From positions 1 through 64,000 of the forward strand of contig JAHBWG010000041.1 of the NCBI GenBank assembly GCA_019637095.1: a stretch of 64,000 nucleotides of DNA. The letters are read 5' to 3'. Below the pieces are notes generated by a model, which searched no databases, was not told where the DNA came from, and was given only the letters and a program-made list of their open reading frames with translations. Both the position numbers and the translations under genes were made by a program. Positions 1-8,304 of this stretch are shown here, in pieces (within the stretch, counting starts at the first letter, position 1; every line of letters begins with the position of its first letter). This DNA is from Sandaracinaceae bacterium. GTDB taxonomy: Bacteria > Myxococcota_A > Polyangia > Polyangiales > Sandaracinaceae.

Positions 1-946
1 CCCGCGCGCGCGCCCACGCCGGCGCCGCGCGCACCATCAGCGCGCGCACGCGGTCCAGGGCCGAGACCGGCGCGTCGGTGTCCTCGGGCGCGAGGTCCTC
101 GGGCGCGACGAGCGCCTCGTCGGTCCCATCCGCGATCGCGAAGACGCGCACGTCGTCACGCGGGGGCGCCTCGCCGCGCAGCGCCTCGGGGAGCGGCTCG
201 TCCTGCATCGTGCGGTCGTCCGCCGCCTCGTAGGGCGCGTCCTCGCTCTCCTCCGCGTCGCCGTAGGCGTCCTCCCCGTAGGCTTCCTCGCCGTGCGCGT
301 CCGCGTACGCGACGGGCTCGTCCTCGTCGAACGTGTCCTCACGCGCGGGGGCCAGCGCCTCGGCCGCGGCGAGCTCCACCGCGAGCACGAGCCGCGGCGT
401 CCCGTCGACGACGCGCAGATCCACCGACGCGAGCCGCCCTCGCGGCGCGCCGCCCGCGCCCTCGAGGGTCACGCCCATGCCCACCTGCAGGAACGGGAGC
501 TCCTGCTCGACGGTGAGCCAGCGCGCCTCCTGCTCGAGCACCTCCGCCTCGATCGGCGTGGCGACCCCGTCGAGGTGCAGCCGCGCCACGCGCGCCGCGT
601 CCCCGCCGCCGAGGTGACGGACGAGCTCCTGCAAGCTCTCTTGCATGTGCTCATCGAGCGGATCGAAGCGGATGCCGAACTCGCCGCTCCGCTCGCCCGC
701 CTCGTGCGCCCAGACGACCTCGCCGCCGACCTCGATCTCCGCGCCGGTCGGCGGGCTCTCGAACTGGCAGCGCAGGCGGTCGCCGATCTCCGGCAGGTAC
801 TCGGCGCGCAGGGCGAGCCCGCCCTCCGACAAGTCCACCGCGTCCGCGTCGAAGCTCTCGTCGAAGTCCTCGTGCGCGAGCCGGATCCAGAGGTCGAGGG
901 GCACGCGGGTCGCCTTGGCCCGCCGTTCGGTGTTCGCCGCTTGCAT
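1..946 (-). CDS. PilZ domain protein, C-terminus outside the window
   Basis: The frame is open from an ATG at 946 to the window edge, so the protein (at least 315 residues) is cut at its C-terminus. Its N-terminus has the two hallmarks of a PilZ domain: a basic ERRAKATR segment (RxxxR type) near residues 7-14 and a VDLSEGGLAL segment (D/NxSxxG type) about 25 residues later. In PilZ proteins these two sites bind cyclic-di-GMP. A second beta-rich part follows and then an acidic Asp/Glu/Ala-rich low-complexity region from roughly residue 210. No membrane segment is visible. The short N-terminal PilZ form is common in delta-proteobacteria, where such proteins affect motility and polysaccharide output. 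The true C-terminal domain cannot be seen, so the effector role is open. Family assignment is firm; ligand binding is inferred from motifs. Confidence 0.8.
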   Translation of the reverse strand, partial: MQAANTERRAKATRVPLDLWIRLAHEDFDESFDADAVDLSEGGLALRAEYLPEIGDRLRCQFESPPTGAEIEVGGEVVWAHEAGERSGEFGIRFDPLDEHMQESLQELVRHLGGGDAARVARLHLDGVATPIEAEVLEQEARWLTVEQELPFLQVGMGVTLEGAGGAPRGRLASVDLRVVDGTPRLVLAVELAAAEALAPAREDTFDEDEPVAYADAHGEEAYGEDAYGDAEESEDAPYEAADDRTMQDEPLPEALRGEAPPRDDVRVFAIADGTDEALVAPEDLAPEDTDAPVSALDRVRALMVRAAPAWARAR

Positions 947-1019
947 GGCACGGGCATGCCGGAGCCGCGGCCTGGTGGTCCACTTTTCGGCAACCGATCG
1001 CTCGCCGCGCCCCCGACCG

Positions 1020-2530
1020 TCACCTCGCGAGCGTCGCCGTGAGCCACGCGACGAGCGCGACCGTCGTGAGGGCGCCGAGCGCGAGCCCGACGATCCACAC
1101 GAGCGGCCAGCCCATCACCTCGACGCGCGCCAGCCGCGCGAGCGGCGAGGGCCTCGCGGGCGGCGCCACGAACACGGCCGCCGGCAGCGCCGGCGGGTCG
1201 GTCGCGCGCTCGGGCGCGCCGCGCGCCTCCGGCATCACGATCTCGACGGTGCGCTCCGGGGCGTCGAGCGGGGCGACGCTCTCCGTCGTCGGCGCGTCGT
1301 GCCGGTTCGCCTCGACGTAGGTCGGCACCTCTTCGAAGCCGCCCTCCGGGAGCGCCGTCTCGGTCGTGTCGCCACGCTCGCCCGCGTCCGCGGGCAGGAT
1401 GCGCGTGTCCTCGCCCACGAGGTCGCCGTCGTCGCCGGGCTCGCCCGCGTCCGAGAGCAGGATGCGCGTGTCCTCGCCCGCGAGGCCGCGATCGTCCTCG
1501 AAGTCCGTGAGGTCGCCGAACGCGTCGGCGTCGCCCTCGGCGTCGAGCGTCACCGCGAGCGCGACCGGCGCCGGGACCGCGCGCAGCGACGGATAGCGGC
1601 CGAGCGCCTCGGGGAGCAGCCGCTCGCGCGTCACCGAGTCGAGCGGGACCCCGAGCGGAGGGGCGTCCGCGCGCGGCGCAGGCCGCGGCGCCGACGCGGC
1701 GCGCCGGACGGCGGAGCCCGAGGTGCGCCGCGGCGCCTCGCGCGACTCCCCACAAAACCGCGCAGCGCTGCGGTGAGCGCGCGCACCTGCTCGGTCGCGC
1801 CGCCGGGTCCGCGGCGAGCGCACGCCCTCGAGCGTCCGCGAGCGCGCGCGCGTGGGAGCGTCGCGCGCCGCGCGATCCGCGAAGCGCTGCGGCGTCGCCC
1901 GGCGCGCCGGCCGCGAGCCGCGAGCGCCGCGGCGAGCGAGTACACGTCCGAGGCCGGGCCGATCGGCTCGTCGCGCGCCTGCTCGGGCGACGCGAACGCG
2001 GCGCGCGCCACGCGCAGCGGCGGCACCGCCCGCCCCGCCTCGAGGCACACGCGCGCGAGCGCGACCCCGACGAGGCGGCCGCGCGCGCCCTCGGCGTCGA
2101 TCCAGATCGTGTCGAGCCCGACCGCCCCGTGCACGAGCGCCGGCTCGCCCTCGTGCGCCGCGGCGAGCGCCTCGGCCACGTCGGCGCCGACGAGCGCGAG
2201 CAGCTCCGTCGCGAGCACGTCCTTCGCGAGCGGCCCGCGCTCGGCGACCCAAGCGCCGAGCGGGCGCCCGTCGAGCGCCGGGTGCGCGACCCACGGCATC
2301 GAGAAGCTCACCCCGTGCTCGACGACCGGCAGGAGCGCGCCGCCGCGCTCGCCCGCGCGCGCCGCGTCGGCGTCGAAGCGCGCCGCGCTCGCCGCGTCGA
2401 GGGTCACCGGCAGCTTGCCGATCCGCACGAGGAGCGGCGCGCCGCTCGCGTCGTGTGCATCCCAGCTGGTCGTCCACGGATCGCGCTGGCGCTCGGACGA
2501 GAGGCGGATGCGGCCGACCTTCTTCAACAT
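1020..2530 (-). pseudogene. Hanks-type Ser/Thr pseudokinase with C-terminal membrane anchor, frame disrupted
   Basis: From the ATG at 2530 the frame encodes a protein-kinase-like fold, ending in the typical P+1 and F-helix region FASPEQARDEPIGPASDVYS. The catalytic loop reads HGAVGLDTIWID where active kinases have HRDLKPxN, and LVGVALARV stands where DFG is expected. The catalytic Asp and the metal-binding Asp are therefore both absent, which indicates a pseudokinase. The reading frame then breaks about three times between roughly 1920 and 1750: C-lobe text such as AADPAARPS and EQVRALTAAL continues in other frames. A final frame runs to the stop at 1020. This last part carries an acidic linker with two copies of GEDTRIL and a single membrane helix near the C-terminus (GWPLVWIVGLALGALTTVAL). 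The frameshifts may be gene decay or assembly error. An intact gene would encode about 500 residues with the kinase-like part in the cytoplasm. Confidence 0.7.
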
Positions 2531-2605
2531 CGCGGACCGCCCCGACTATAGGCCACGCGACGGGCGCGAGGGGGCTCCGGCGGGCCGCTGACGTAGAGTG
2601 ACGCG

Positions 2606-3607
2606 ATGCGCTCGTTCTCGTGCCTGTGTGCGCTCGCGCTCCTCGGAGCGTGTGGCGAGGAACCCGTCGGGCCCGTCGCCATCGAGGACGTCCGGATCGC
2701 GGAGGCGCCGCCGCCCGAGCCCCCGCCGCGCGTCGACGACGACGCGCCCCGCTTCCCCGAGGAGGCGCAGCTCCGCGCGAGCGCGGCGGGACACGCCGAC
2801 GCGACGCCGCGCCCCGTGCGCCTCGAGTGGCCGCCGGCCCTCGACGACGTTGGCGTCACCGCCTACGTGGTGCGCCTCGACGGCGAGGAGGTCGCCCGCG
2901 TCGAGGCGGCCGCCGGCGCGACGACCATCGAGCCCACGACGTCGATCGACGACGTGACGCTCGACGCGACGCGCACGTTCTCCGTCGTCGCGCTCGACGC
3001 GGCGGGCAACGCGTCGGGCCCGCTCGAGACCTCCGACGCCCTCGCCCCGTGGTTCCCGGCGCGCGCCTCGCTCGCGGTCGCCATCGACGACACCGTCGCG
3101 ACGCTCCGCTGGCCGGCGGCGCGCGACGACGTCGAGGTCACCGGGTACGTGATCCGCGTCGCGGCCGAGGACGTCGAGACGCTGCCCGCGTCGGCCCGCC
3201 GCCACCGGCTGACGTTCGACCGGAGCGCCGCGCCGCGCGTCGCCGTGATCGCGATCGACGCCGCCGGCCACCGCACCGCGCTCGGGAGCGATCTCGGCGC
3301 GCAGCTCCAAGCCGAGGCGGTCAGCGCGCTCCTGCTCGGCGCGCTGAGCAGCGAGCGCGGCGCCTTCGTCGACATCCTGAGCGAGGGCGCGGTGTCCGCC
3401 GACGCGAGCGACGTGATGGCGGGAGCGCGCGGCGTCGGGCGGCCGGCCGAGGGCGCTGGCGCCAGCCTCGGCGGCCTGTCCTGGCGACCCGGCGGCGGTG
3501 GCCTCGGCGCCTTGCGCGGAGCAGAGCAGGGTGGCGGCGAGCTGCGCGCGCGCCGGGAGCCCCCCGCCGCCGAGACCCGCGCCGCCGAGACCCCGGCCGC
3601 CGAGTGA
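2606..3607 (+). CDS. lipoprotein with two fibronectin type III-like repeats
   Basis: The 333-residue product starts with a short lipoprotein signal, MRSFSCLCALALLGAC, with the lipidated Cys at residue 16. A Pro/Asp-rich spacer follows. Two repeated beta domains come next, each with the pattern LxWPxAxDDVxVTxYVxRxxxE and ending in Val-x-AxDAAG(N/H). This is the fibronectin type III pattern seen in extracellular bacterial proteins. The C-terminus is Gly/Ala/Glu-rich and probably disordered. The gene is divergent from the pseudokinase, with 75 bp between the two starts, so they may share a promoter region. FN3 modules usually mediate surface contacts or act as spacers; no catalytic motif is present. 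The partner or substrate is unknown. Confidence 0.78.
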   Translation: MRSFSCLCALALLGACGEEPVGPVAIEDVRIAEAPPPEPPPRVDDDAPRFPEEAQLRASAAGHADATPRPVRLEWPPALDDVGVTAYVVRLDGEEVARVEAAAGATTIEPTTSIDDVTLDATRTFSVVALDAAGNASGPLETSDALAPWFPARASLAVAIDDTVATLRWPAARDDVEVTGYVIRVAAEDVETLPASARRHRLTFDRSAAPRVAVIAIDAAGHRTALGSDLGAQLQAEAVSALLLGALSSERGAFVDILSEGAVSADASDVMAGARGVGRPAEGAGASLGGLSWRPGGGGLGALRGAEQGGGELRARREPPAAETRAAETPAAE

Positions 3608-3671
3608 GCACCCTCGTTGTCCGCGCGGGCTCCGGCCGACTACCCTCGCCGCACCGCACCCGGAGGTCGTC

Positions 3672-4907
3672 GTGATCGAGTGGAGTGAGCAGCACCGGCA
3701 GATCCGGAGCTTCGTACGCAAGTTCGTCGAGACGGAGGTCGCCCCGCGGCGCGAGGCGATCGAGCACGGCGACGCGCCGCCGTACGACGTCATGCGCAAG
3801 ATGATGAGCACCTTCGGCGTCGGCGACATGGCGCGCGCGCAGTTCGAGAAGGAGCTCGCGCGCGAGAAGGCCGGCGAGGCCAAGCCCGCGCGAGAGGGCC
3901 GGCGCGAGAAGTTCTCGAACGGCGCCGCCGACGCGATGGCGATGCGCCTCATCCCGATCATCGAGCTGTCTCGCTACAGCCCCGGCATGGTCACCGCGCT
4001 CGGCGTGAGCATGGGGCTGACCGCCAACGCGATCATGAAGCGCGGCACCATCGCGCAGAAGGAGCGCTTCGTCCCGCCGCTCTTGACCCTCGAGAAGGTG
4101 GGGGCGTGGGCGATCACCGAGCCCGGCTCCGGCTCGGACGCGTTCGGCTCGATGAACGCGACCGCGCGCCGCGACGGCGACGGCTACGTGCTCAACGGCC
4201 AGAAGACCTTCATCACGAACGGCCCGTACGCCGACACGATCGTGTTCATCTGCAAGCTCGACGAGGGCAACCCGCCCGAGGAGCGCAAGATCGTCAGCTT
4301 CGTGCTCGACGGCGAGACGCCCGGCCTCACGCGCAGCAAGCCGCTGCGCAAGATGGGCCTGCACGGCTCGCCGACCGGCGAGCTCTTCCTCGACGACGTG
4401 CGCGTCGGGCGCGACCGGCTCATCGGCGAGGACGAGGACGCCGCCGGCTCGCGCCAGGGCGCCAAGGCCACGTTCACCTCGGAGCGCACCGGCGTCGCCG
4501 CGATGGCGCTGGGCATCGTCGAGCGCTGCCTCGAGCTGAGCGTCGAGTACGCCAAGACGCGCGTGCAGTTCGGGCGCCCGATCGGCGAGTTCCAGCTCAT
4601 CCAGCTCAAGCTCGCCAAGATGCAGGTCGCCAAGTCGAACATCGAGAACCTCGTGTTCCGCCTGATCGAGATGGAGGGCTGGGGCCTGTCGATGGACCTC
4701 GCCGAGGCGAGCGCGTGCAAGTTGTATTGCGCGCAGGCGGCGATGGACGTCGCCCTCGAGGCGGTCCAGCTCCACGGTGGCAACGGCTACATGGCCGAGT
4801 ACCAGGTCGAGCAGCTGTGCCGCGACGCCAAGGTGCTCCAGATCTACGGCGGCACCGACGAGATCCAAATCTCGCAGATCGCGCGCTCGCTGCTCGGGCC
4901 CCGGTAG
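3672..4907 (+). CDS. acyl-CoA dehydrogenase family flavoprotein
   Basis: This encodes a 411-residue FAD enzyme expected to introduce a double bond into an acyl-CoA thioester and pass electrons to ETF. Family signatures are [15 protein letters not shown] (flavin/substrate-binding strand) and the C-terminal [20 protein letters not shown]. The residue at the usual short/medium-chain catalytic position (the Glu of YEGT) is Gly here. A Glu in [14 protein letters not shown] lies where isovaleryl-CoA and long-chain dehydrogenases carry their base, so activity is still plausible. I chose the GTG at 3672 because homologous sequence begins there ([14 protein letters not shown]), whereas the upstream in-frame ATG lies inside the preceding gene. 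Compared with typical 380-residue relatives there is an extra charged insertion near residues 60-85 ([17 protein letters not shown]). Substrate cannot be predicted. Confidence 0.9.
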   Translation: MIEWSEQHRQIRSFVRKFVETEVAPRREAIEHGDAPPYDVMRKMMSTFGVGDMARAQFEKELAREKAGEAKPAREGRREKFSNGAADAMAMRLIPIIELSRYSPGMVTALGVSMGLTANAIMKRGTIAQKERFVPPLLTLEKVGAWAITEPGSGSDAFGSMNATARRDGDGYVLNGQKTFITNGPYADTIVFICKLDEGNPPEERKIVSFVLDGETPGLTRSKPLRKMGLHGSPTGELFLDDVRVGRDRLIGEDEDAAGSRQGAKATFTSERTGVAAMALGIVERCLELSVEYAKTRVQFGRPIGEFQLIQLKLAKMQVAKSNIENLVFRLIEMEGWGLSMDLAEASACKLYCAQAAMDVALEAVQLHGGNGYMAEYQVEQLCRDAKVLQIYGGTDEIQISQIARSLLGPR

Positions 4908-4919
4908 GTCGATCGACGC

Positions 4920-5879
4920 ATGGGAGTCCGGCTCGTCGTCCGCTCGGCCTGGGCACCGGCGCCCGCCATCGAGGCGGTCTACGAGTTCGACCAGTCTCGG
5001 ATCACGCTCGGGCGCGGCCGCGGCGCCGACGTGCGGCTCCCACACCGCGCGGTGAGCGTGCGCCACGCGACCATCGAGCACGCGAGCCGCGGCTACACGA
5101 TCGTCGACCACGAGACGACCAACGGCACCGCGGTCGGCGGCGCTCGCGTCGTCGCCGGGCGCCCCAAGCCGCTGCGCCACGGCGACACGATCGAGCTCGG
5201 GGGCTTCGTGATCACGTTCCTCGCGAACGTGCCCATCACGACCGCCACCTCCGCCGAGCGCACCGCCTCGCTCGCGCGACGGCTCGCGCGCGACGCGCTC
5301 GACGCGGAGGCGGGCTCCTCGACGCCCTCGCTCGTCGTCCTGAACGGCCCGGCGGAGGGCACGCGGCTCGCGCTGCCCGAGCCGCCGGCGCGCCTCGTGA
5401 TCGGGCGCGGCGAGTCGTGCGACCTCACGCTCGACGACGCGGATCTGTCGCGCGAGCACGCCGAGGTCGAGGTCGGGATCGAGGGCGCGTGGCTGCGCGA
5501 CCTCGGCAGCAAGAACGGCGTCTGGCTCGGCGAGCGGCGCATCGACGCGCGCCTGCTCGACGACCGCGACGAGGTGCGGCTCGGCGCGACGATGCTGCGC
5601 TTCGACGACCCCGCCGCGGCGCCCGTCGAGGCGCTCGACGGCGGCGAGGACCTCGCGGTCGAGCCGCCGCGGTTGGCCGAGCCCGCGCCGGAGCCCGCGC
5701 CCGAGCCAACGGAGGCGCCACCCCCCGAGCCGGCCGAGGCGCCCGTCGAGGCCCCGCGCCCCACGCCCCGCGCGCGCGGCGGCTCGATCGCCCCGGCGGA
5801 CATGATCATCTACGTCCTGGCCTCGGCGGTCTTCGCGCTGAGCATCCTCGGCCTGCTCTGGCTCCTGCGCTCCGGTTGA
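4920..5879 (+). CDS. tandem FHA-domain protein with C-terminal membrane anchor
   Basis: The 319-residue protein has two forkhead-associated domains. The first, around residues 20-85, has LGRGRGADVRLPHRAVSVRHA and TTNGTAVGG. The second, around residues 155-215, has IGRGESCDLTLDDADLSREH and GSKNGVWLG. The conserved GR, SxxH and NG residues that contact phosphothreonine are present in both. A Pro/Glu/Ala-rich linker (PEPAPEPTEAPPPEPAEAP) leads to one C-terminal transmembrane helix, IIYVLASAVFALSILGLLWL, so the FHA domains are likely cytoplasmic and membrane-tethered. The gene lies 12 bp after the acyl-CoA dehydrogenase and is probably co-transcribed with it. FHA proteins read phosphothreonine marks made by Hanks kinases; the pseudokinase about 2 kb upstream is a possible partner, though no direct link is shown. 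Confidence 0.88.
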   Translation: MGVRLVVRSAWAPAPAIEAVYEFDQSRITLGRGRGADVRLPHRAVSVRHATIEHASRGYTIVDHETTNGTAVGGARVVAGRPKPLRHGDTIELGGFVITFLANVPITTATSAERTASLARRLARDALDAEAGSSTPSLVVLNGPAEGTRLALPEPPARLVIGRGESCDLTLDDADLSREHAEVEVGIEGAWLRDLGSKNGVWLGERRIDARLLDDRDEVRLGATMLRFDDPAAAPVEALDGGEDLAVEPPRLAEPAPEPAPEPTEAPPPEPAEAPVEAPRPTPRARGGSIAPADMIIYVLASAVFALSILGLLWLLRSG

Positions 5880-5953
5880 TGCGGGTCCCCGTGCGTGATA
5901 GCGCCACCATTGAACAGGGGGGCCGTCGAGGCCGTCCCACACGAGCTTGGACG

Positions 5954-7693
5954 ATGCGCACTACTCCTTCTCTCGGGTTGGCTCTCACTGGTTTCGTGCT
6001 CGCCGCCGCGCTCGTCGCGGGCTGCGGCCCCTCGCGCGAGCGCTGGACGCCCGGTCAGGGCGGGACGACCGCGACGACGGGCGCGAGCGAGACGGTCGCC
6101 GCGACCAACGTGCGCGCGAGCGGGGGCCCGCGTGAGCAGCTCGAGCAGCTCGACGGGATCTTGCGCGGCCAGGGCATGGCGCCGACCGGTCCCGCCCAGC
6201 ACGGCACGCTCGATCCGGAGGGACTGATCGCGTACGCGGTCGATGCGCTGCCCAACACCTGTTACACGCTCGCGGTCATCGGCGAGGCCCCCGGGCAGAA
6301 CATCGACATGATCGTGATCGATCCGTTCGGGCGGCCAGCGGCGCACCACGTCCGGCCGGACAACCACCCGTGGGTCAGCTTCTGCGCCGCGACCGGCGGC
6401 CGCTTCATCGCGCGCGTGCAGATGGTCTCGGGCGGCGGCGGCTACTACTACGCCGCGTACCAAGGTCCTGGAGGACGGCAACTCGACTTGTCGAGCTTCT
6501 ACGGCGACACGCCCCAGGTCACCGTGCAGACCGCGCAGCTCGACGCGCAGACCCGCGCGCGGCTGTCCGCGCTCGACCAGCGCTACGCCACGCAGGGCTA
6601 TAGCCGCGTCGGCGAGCCCGCGGGCGTCGTGCTCGAGGACCCGACCCCGCGCGACTTCCAGCTCAACCTCGAGCAGGGGCAGTGCTACGCGTTCGCCACG
6701 CTCGGCGGCCCCGGCGCGATCGACACCGACCTGTTCCTCGCCGACTCCGGCGGACAGCGCCTGCGCGCCGACACCTCGAGCGCGATCGACGCGACGATCG
6801 AGTACTGCGCGCAGGTCACCGGCTCGTACGTGCTCGAGGTCCGCATGTCCTCGGGCCGCGGCCCGCTCTTCACGGTCGGCTACCTGCGCTCGGGCACCGG
6901 CGCGGTCGCCTCGCAGCAGCCGGTGATGTCCACGACGTCGACCGCCGCCGCGAGCCTCGCGGAGAACTTCGCGCTCATCGACGCCGACATGCGCGCGCGC
7001 GGCTACGAGACGCTCGCCACGCAGCAGAGCGGCCGGCTCGACCAGGGCGGCACGCGCAACTTCGAGATCCAGCTCGAGGGTGGCCGCTGCTACGCGATCC
7101 TCGCCGTCGGCGACACGACGGTGCGCGACCTCGACCTCATGCTCCTCGGCCCCGACGGCCGCACCGTCGACGCCGACGCCGGCGAGGACGCGCGCCCGAC
7201 GGTGCGCGTGTGCCCGCAAGCGAGCGGCAACTACTACATGCAGGTCCAGATGACCGCGGGCGCCGGCGCCTACGTCTACAAGTCGTACCGCTGGCCGCGC
7301 GGGACGCGCGGCCCGTTCGGCCTCTCGGGTGTGACGTGGGTGCGCCTCTCGGAGGTCACCGCGCTGCTCGGCGTCGAAGGCTTCGAGCCCGACCCCGGCT
7401 TCACCCCCGGCAACGGCCGGCTGCGCCGCCAGGGCGCGTCGGCGCAGCACCACGTCGATCTGACGGCGGGCCAGTGCTACGCGGTCGTCGCGGTCGGCGG
7501 CGAAGGCATCACCGACCTCGACATCACGATCTCGCGCGGGACGACACAGGTCGCGAGCGACTTCGGCACCGCGAGCGCCTTCCCCTCCGCGCGCCACTGC
7601 GCGCAGGCCGACGGCCGCCACACCATCACGATCACCGCCGCGGCCGGCGCGGGCACGTACCACTACCAGGTCTTCTCGCGCACCGGCGGGTGA
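5954..7693 (+). CDS. lipoprotein built of four tandem beta-sandwich repeats
   Basis: The 579-residue product begins with a lipoprotein signal ending LVAGC (Cys 24). The rest consists of four diverged repeats of about 130 residues. Each contains a CYxxxxxG strand (TCYTLAVIG, QCYAFATLG, RCYAILAVG, QCYAVVAVG), a DxDL/DMIV strand, a second Cys followed by a short segment and Gly, and a terminal VQMxxGxGxY-type strand. The paired Cys in every repeat suggests four intradomain disulfides, fitting a periplasmic or surface location. The repeat resembles the PPC (bacterial pre-peptidase C-terminal) fold, but I cannot confirm this. No catalytic motif is seen. Two in-frame helices, LSALDQRYATQGY and FALIDADMRARGYE, link the repeats. 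The ATG at 5954 is chosen because it starts the signal peptide. Confidence 0.8.
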   Translation: MRTTPSLGLALTGFVLAAALVAGCGPSRERWTPGQGGTTATTGASETVAATNVRASGGPREQLEQLDGILRGQGMAPTGPAQHGTLDPEGLIAYAVDALPNTCYTLAVIGEAPGQNIDMIVIDPFGRPAAHHVRPDNHPWVSFCAATGGRFIARVQMVSGGGGYYYAAYQGPGGRQLDLSSFYGDTPQVTVQTAQLDAQTRARLSALDQRYATQGYSRVGEPAGVVLEDPTPRDFQLNLEQGQCYAFATLGGPGAIDTDLFLADSGGQRLRADTSSAIDATIEYCAQVTGSYVLEVRMSSGRGPLFTVGYLRSGTGAVASQQPVMSTTSTAAASLAENFALIDADMRARGYETLATQQSGRLDQGGTRNFEIQLEGGRCYAILAVGDTTVRDLDLMLLGPDGRTVDADAGEDARPTVRVCPQASGNYYMQVQMTAGAGAYVYKSYRWPRGTRGPFGLSGVTWVRLSEVTALLGVEGFEPDPGFTPGNGRLRRQGASAQHHVDLTAGQCYAVVAVGGEGITDLDITISRGTTQVASDFGTASAFPSARHCAQADGRHTITITAAAGAGTYHYQVFSRTGG

Positions 7694-7995
7694 AGCGCGG
7701 CGCGCGCTGACCGGCGGCGCTTCGGGCGGTGGGCGCTGGCGGATGCCGCCACTCCCGCCGCCCGCGGCGAGGGTACGCGTCGCCCCGCGCGGCGAAACCC
7801 GTGGATCGCCCCTTGCTCCGAGGGCTCGCATGAGCGAGCTCGTCGAGCTGTGGGCAGCGCTGAGCGCGCTGTGGCCCCCATCCCCGGAGGGACTCGGAGG
7901 GCGCGAACCGTGCGCCCGGGGCGACGCGACGCTCGCGCGAGAGGTGACGCCCGCGCGGCGCTCGTCGCGCCCCCCGCCGAGCGCCGGCTAGCTCG
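7694..7995. other. 302-bp intergenic spacer between convergent genes
   Basis: This GC-rich stretch separates the four-repeat lipoprotein from the convergent small lipoprotein. An open frame of about 53-82 codons on the plus strand (ATG at 7743 or 7830) has no recognisable domain or convincing ribosome-binding site, so I do not call it a gene. I see no clear terminator hairpin with a U-tract. Confidence 0.4.
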
Positions 7996-8205
7996 CTAGT
8001 AGCTGCTCTCGCCGCCGGTGGTGTTCAGGGCGGAGCACTCGATCTGCCCGTTCTCCTGGCACGTGCAGTTGCGCGTGTAGTCGGGCGGCTCCTGGTAGGT
8101 GGAACCGGTCGCGTGGTGGTGGTTGCCGTGGCCGCAGCCGCCGCCGCACGCCGTGAGGACGCCGAGAGCCATGAACAGAGTGGCGAACGTCGCGATGATC
8201 CGCAT
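7996..8205 (-). CDS. small His/Cys-rich lipoprotein
   Basis: The 69-residue product starts MRIIATFATLFMALGVLTAC, a clean lipoprotein signal with Cys 20. The mature part is only about 50 residues. It opens GGGCGHGNHHH and later has NCTCQENGQIEC, giving a His cluster and several Cys residues. Such a composition could bind metal ions or form disulfides in the periplasm, but no family is recognised. I use the ATG at 8205 rather than one 29 codons further upstream because it places the signal peptide at the N-terminus and is preceded by AGGA about 10 bases upstream. Base composition is less GC-rich than its neighbours. Confidence 0.65.
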   Translation of the reverse strand: MRIIATFATLFMALGVLTACGGGCGHGNHHHATGSTYQEPPDYTRNCTCQENGQIECSALNTTGGESSY

Positions 8206-8304
8206 GGGCCGGGATCCTACTCGAATCCGGCGCGGTGTCGACGGCGAAGAGTGAGCGGTTCGGAGGATGTCAGACCCGCCACACAGATGCAACTCGATTG
8301 CGTA

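Noticed and set aside
3321-5942. An 873-codon minus-strand frame opposite the acyl-CoA dehydrogenase and FHA genes
   Set aside because: Composition is His/Arg/Val-rich shadow and the plus-strand genes have unmistakable domains.
7743-7991. A possible 53-82 residue protein in the spacer
   Set aside because: No domain, signal or good ribosome-binding site; Pro/Arg-rich composition like random GC-rich sequence.
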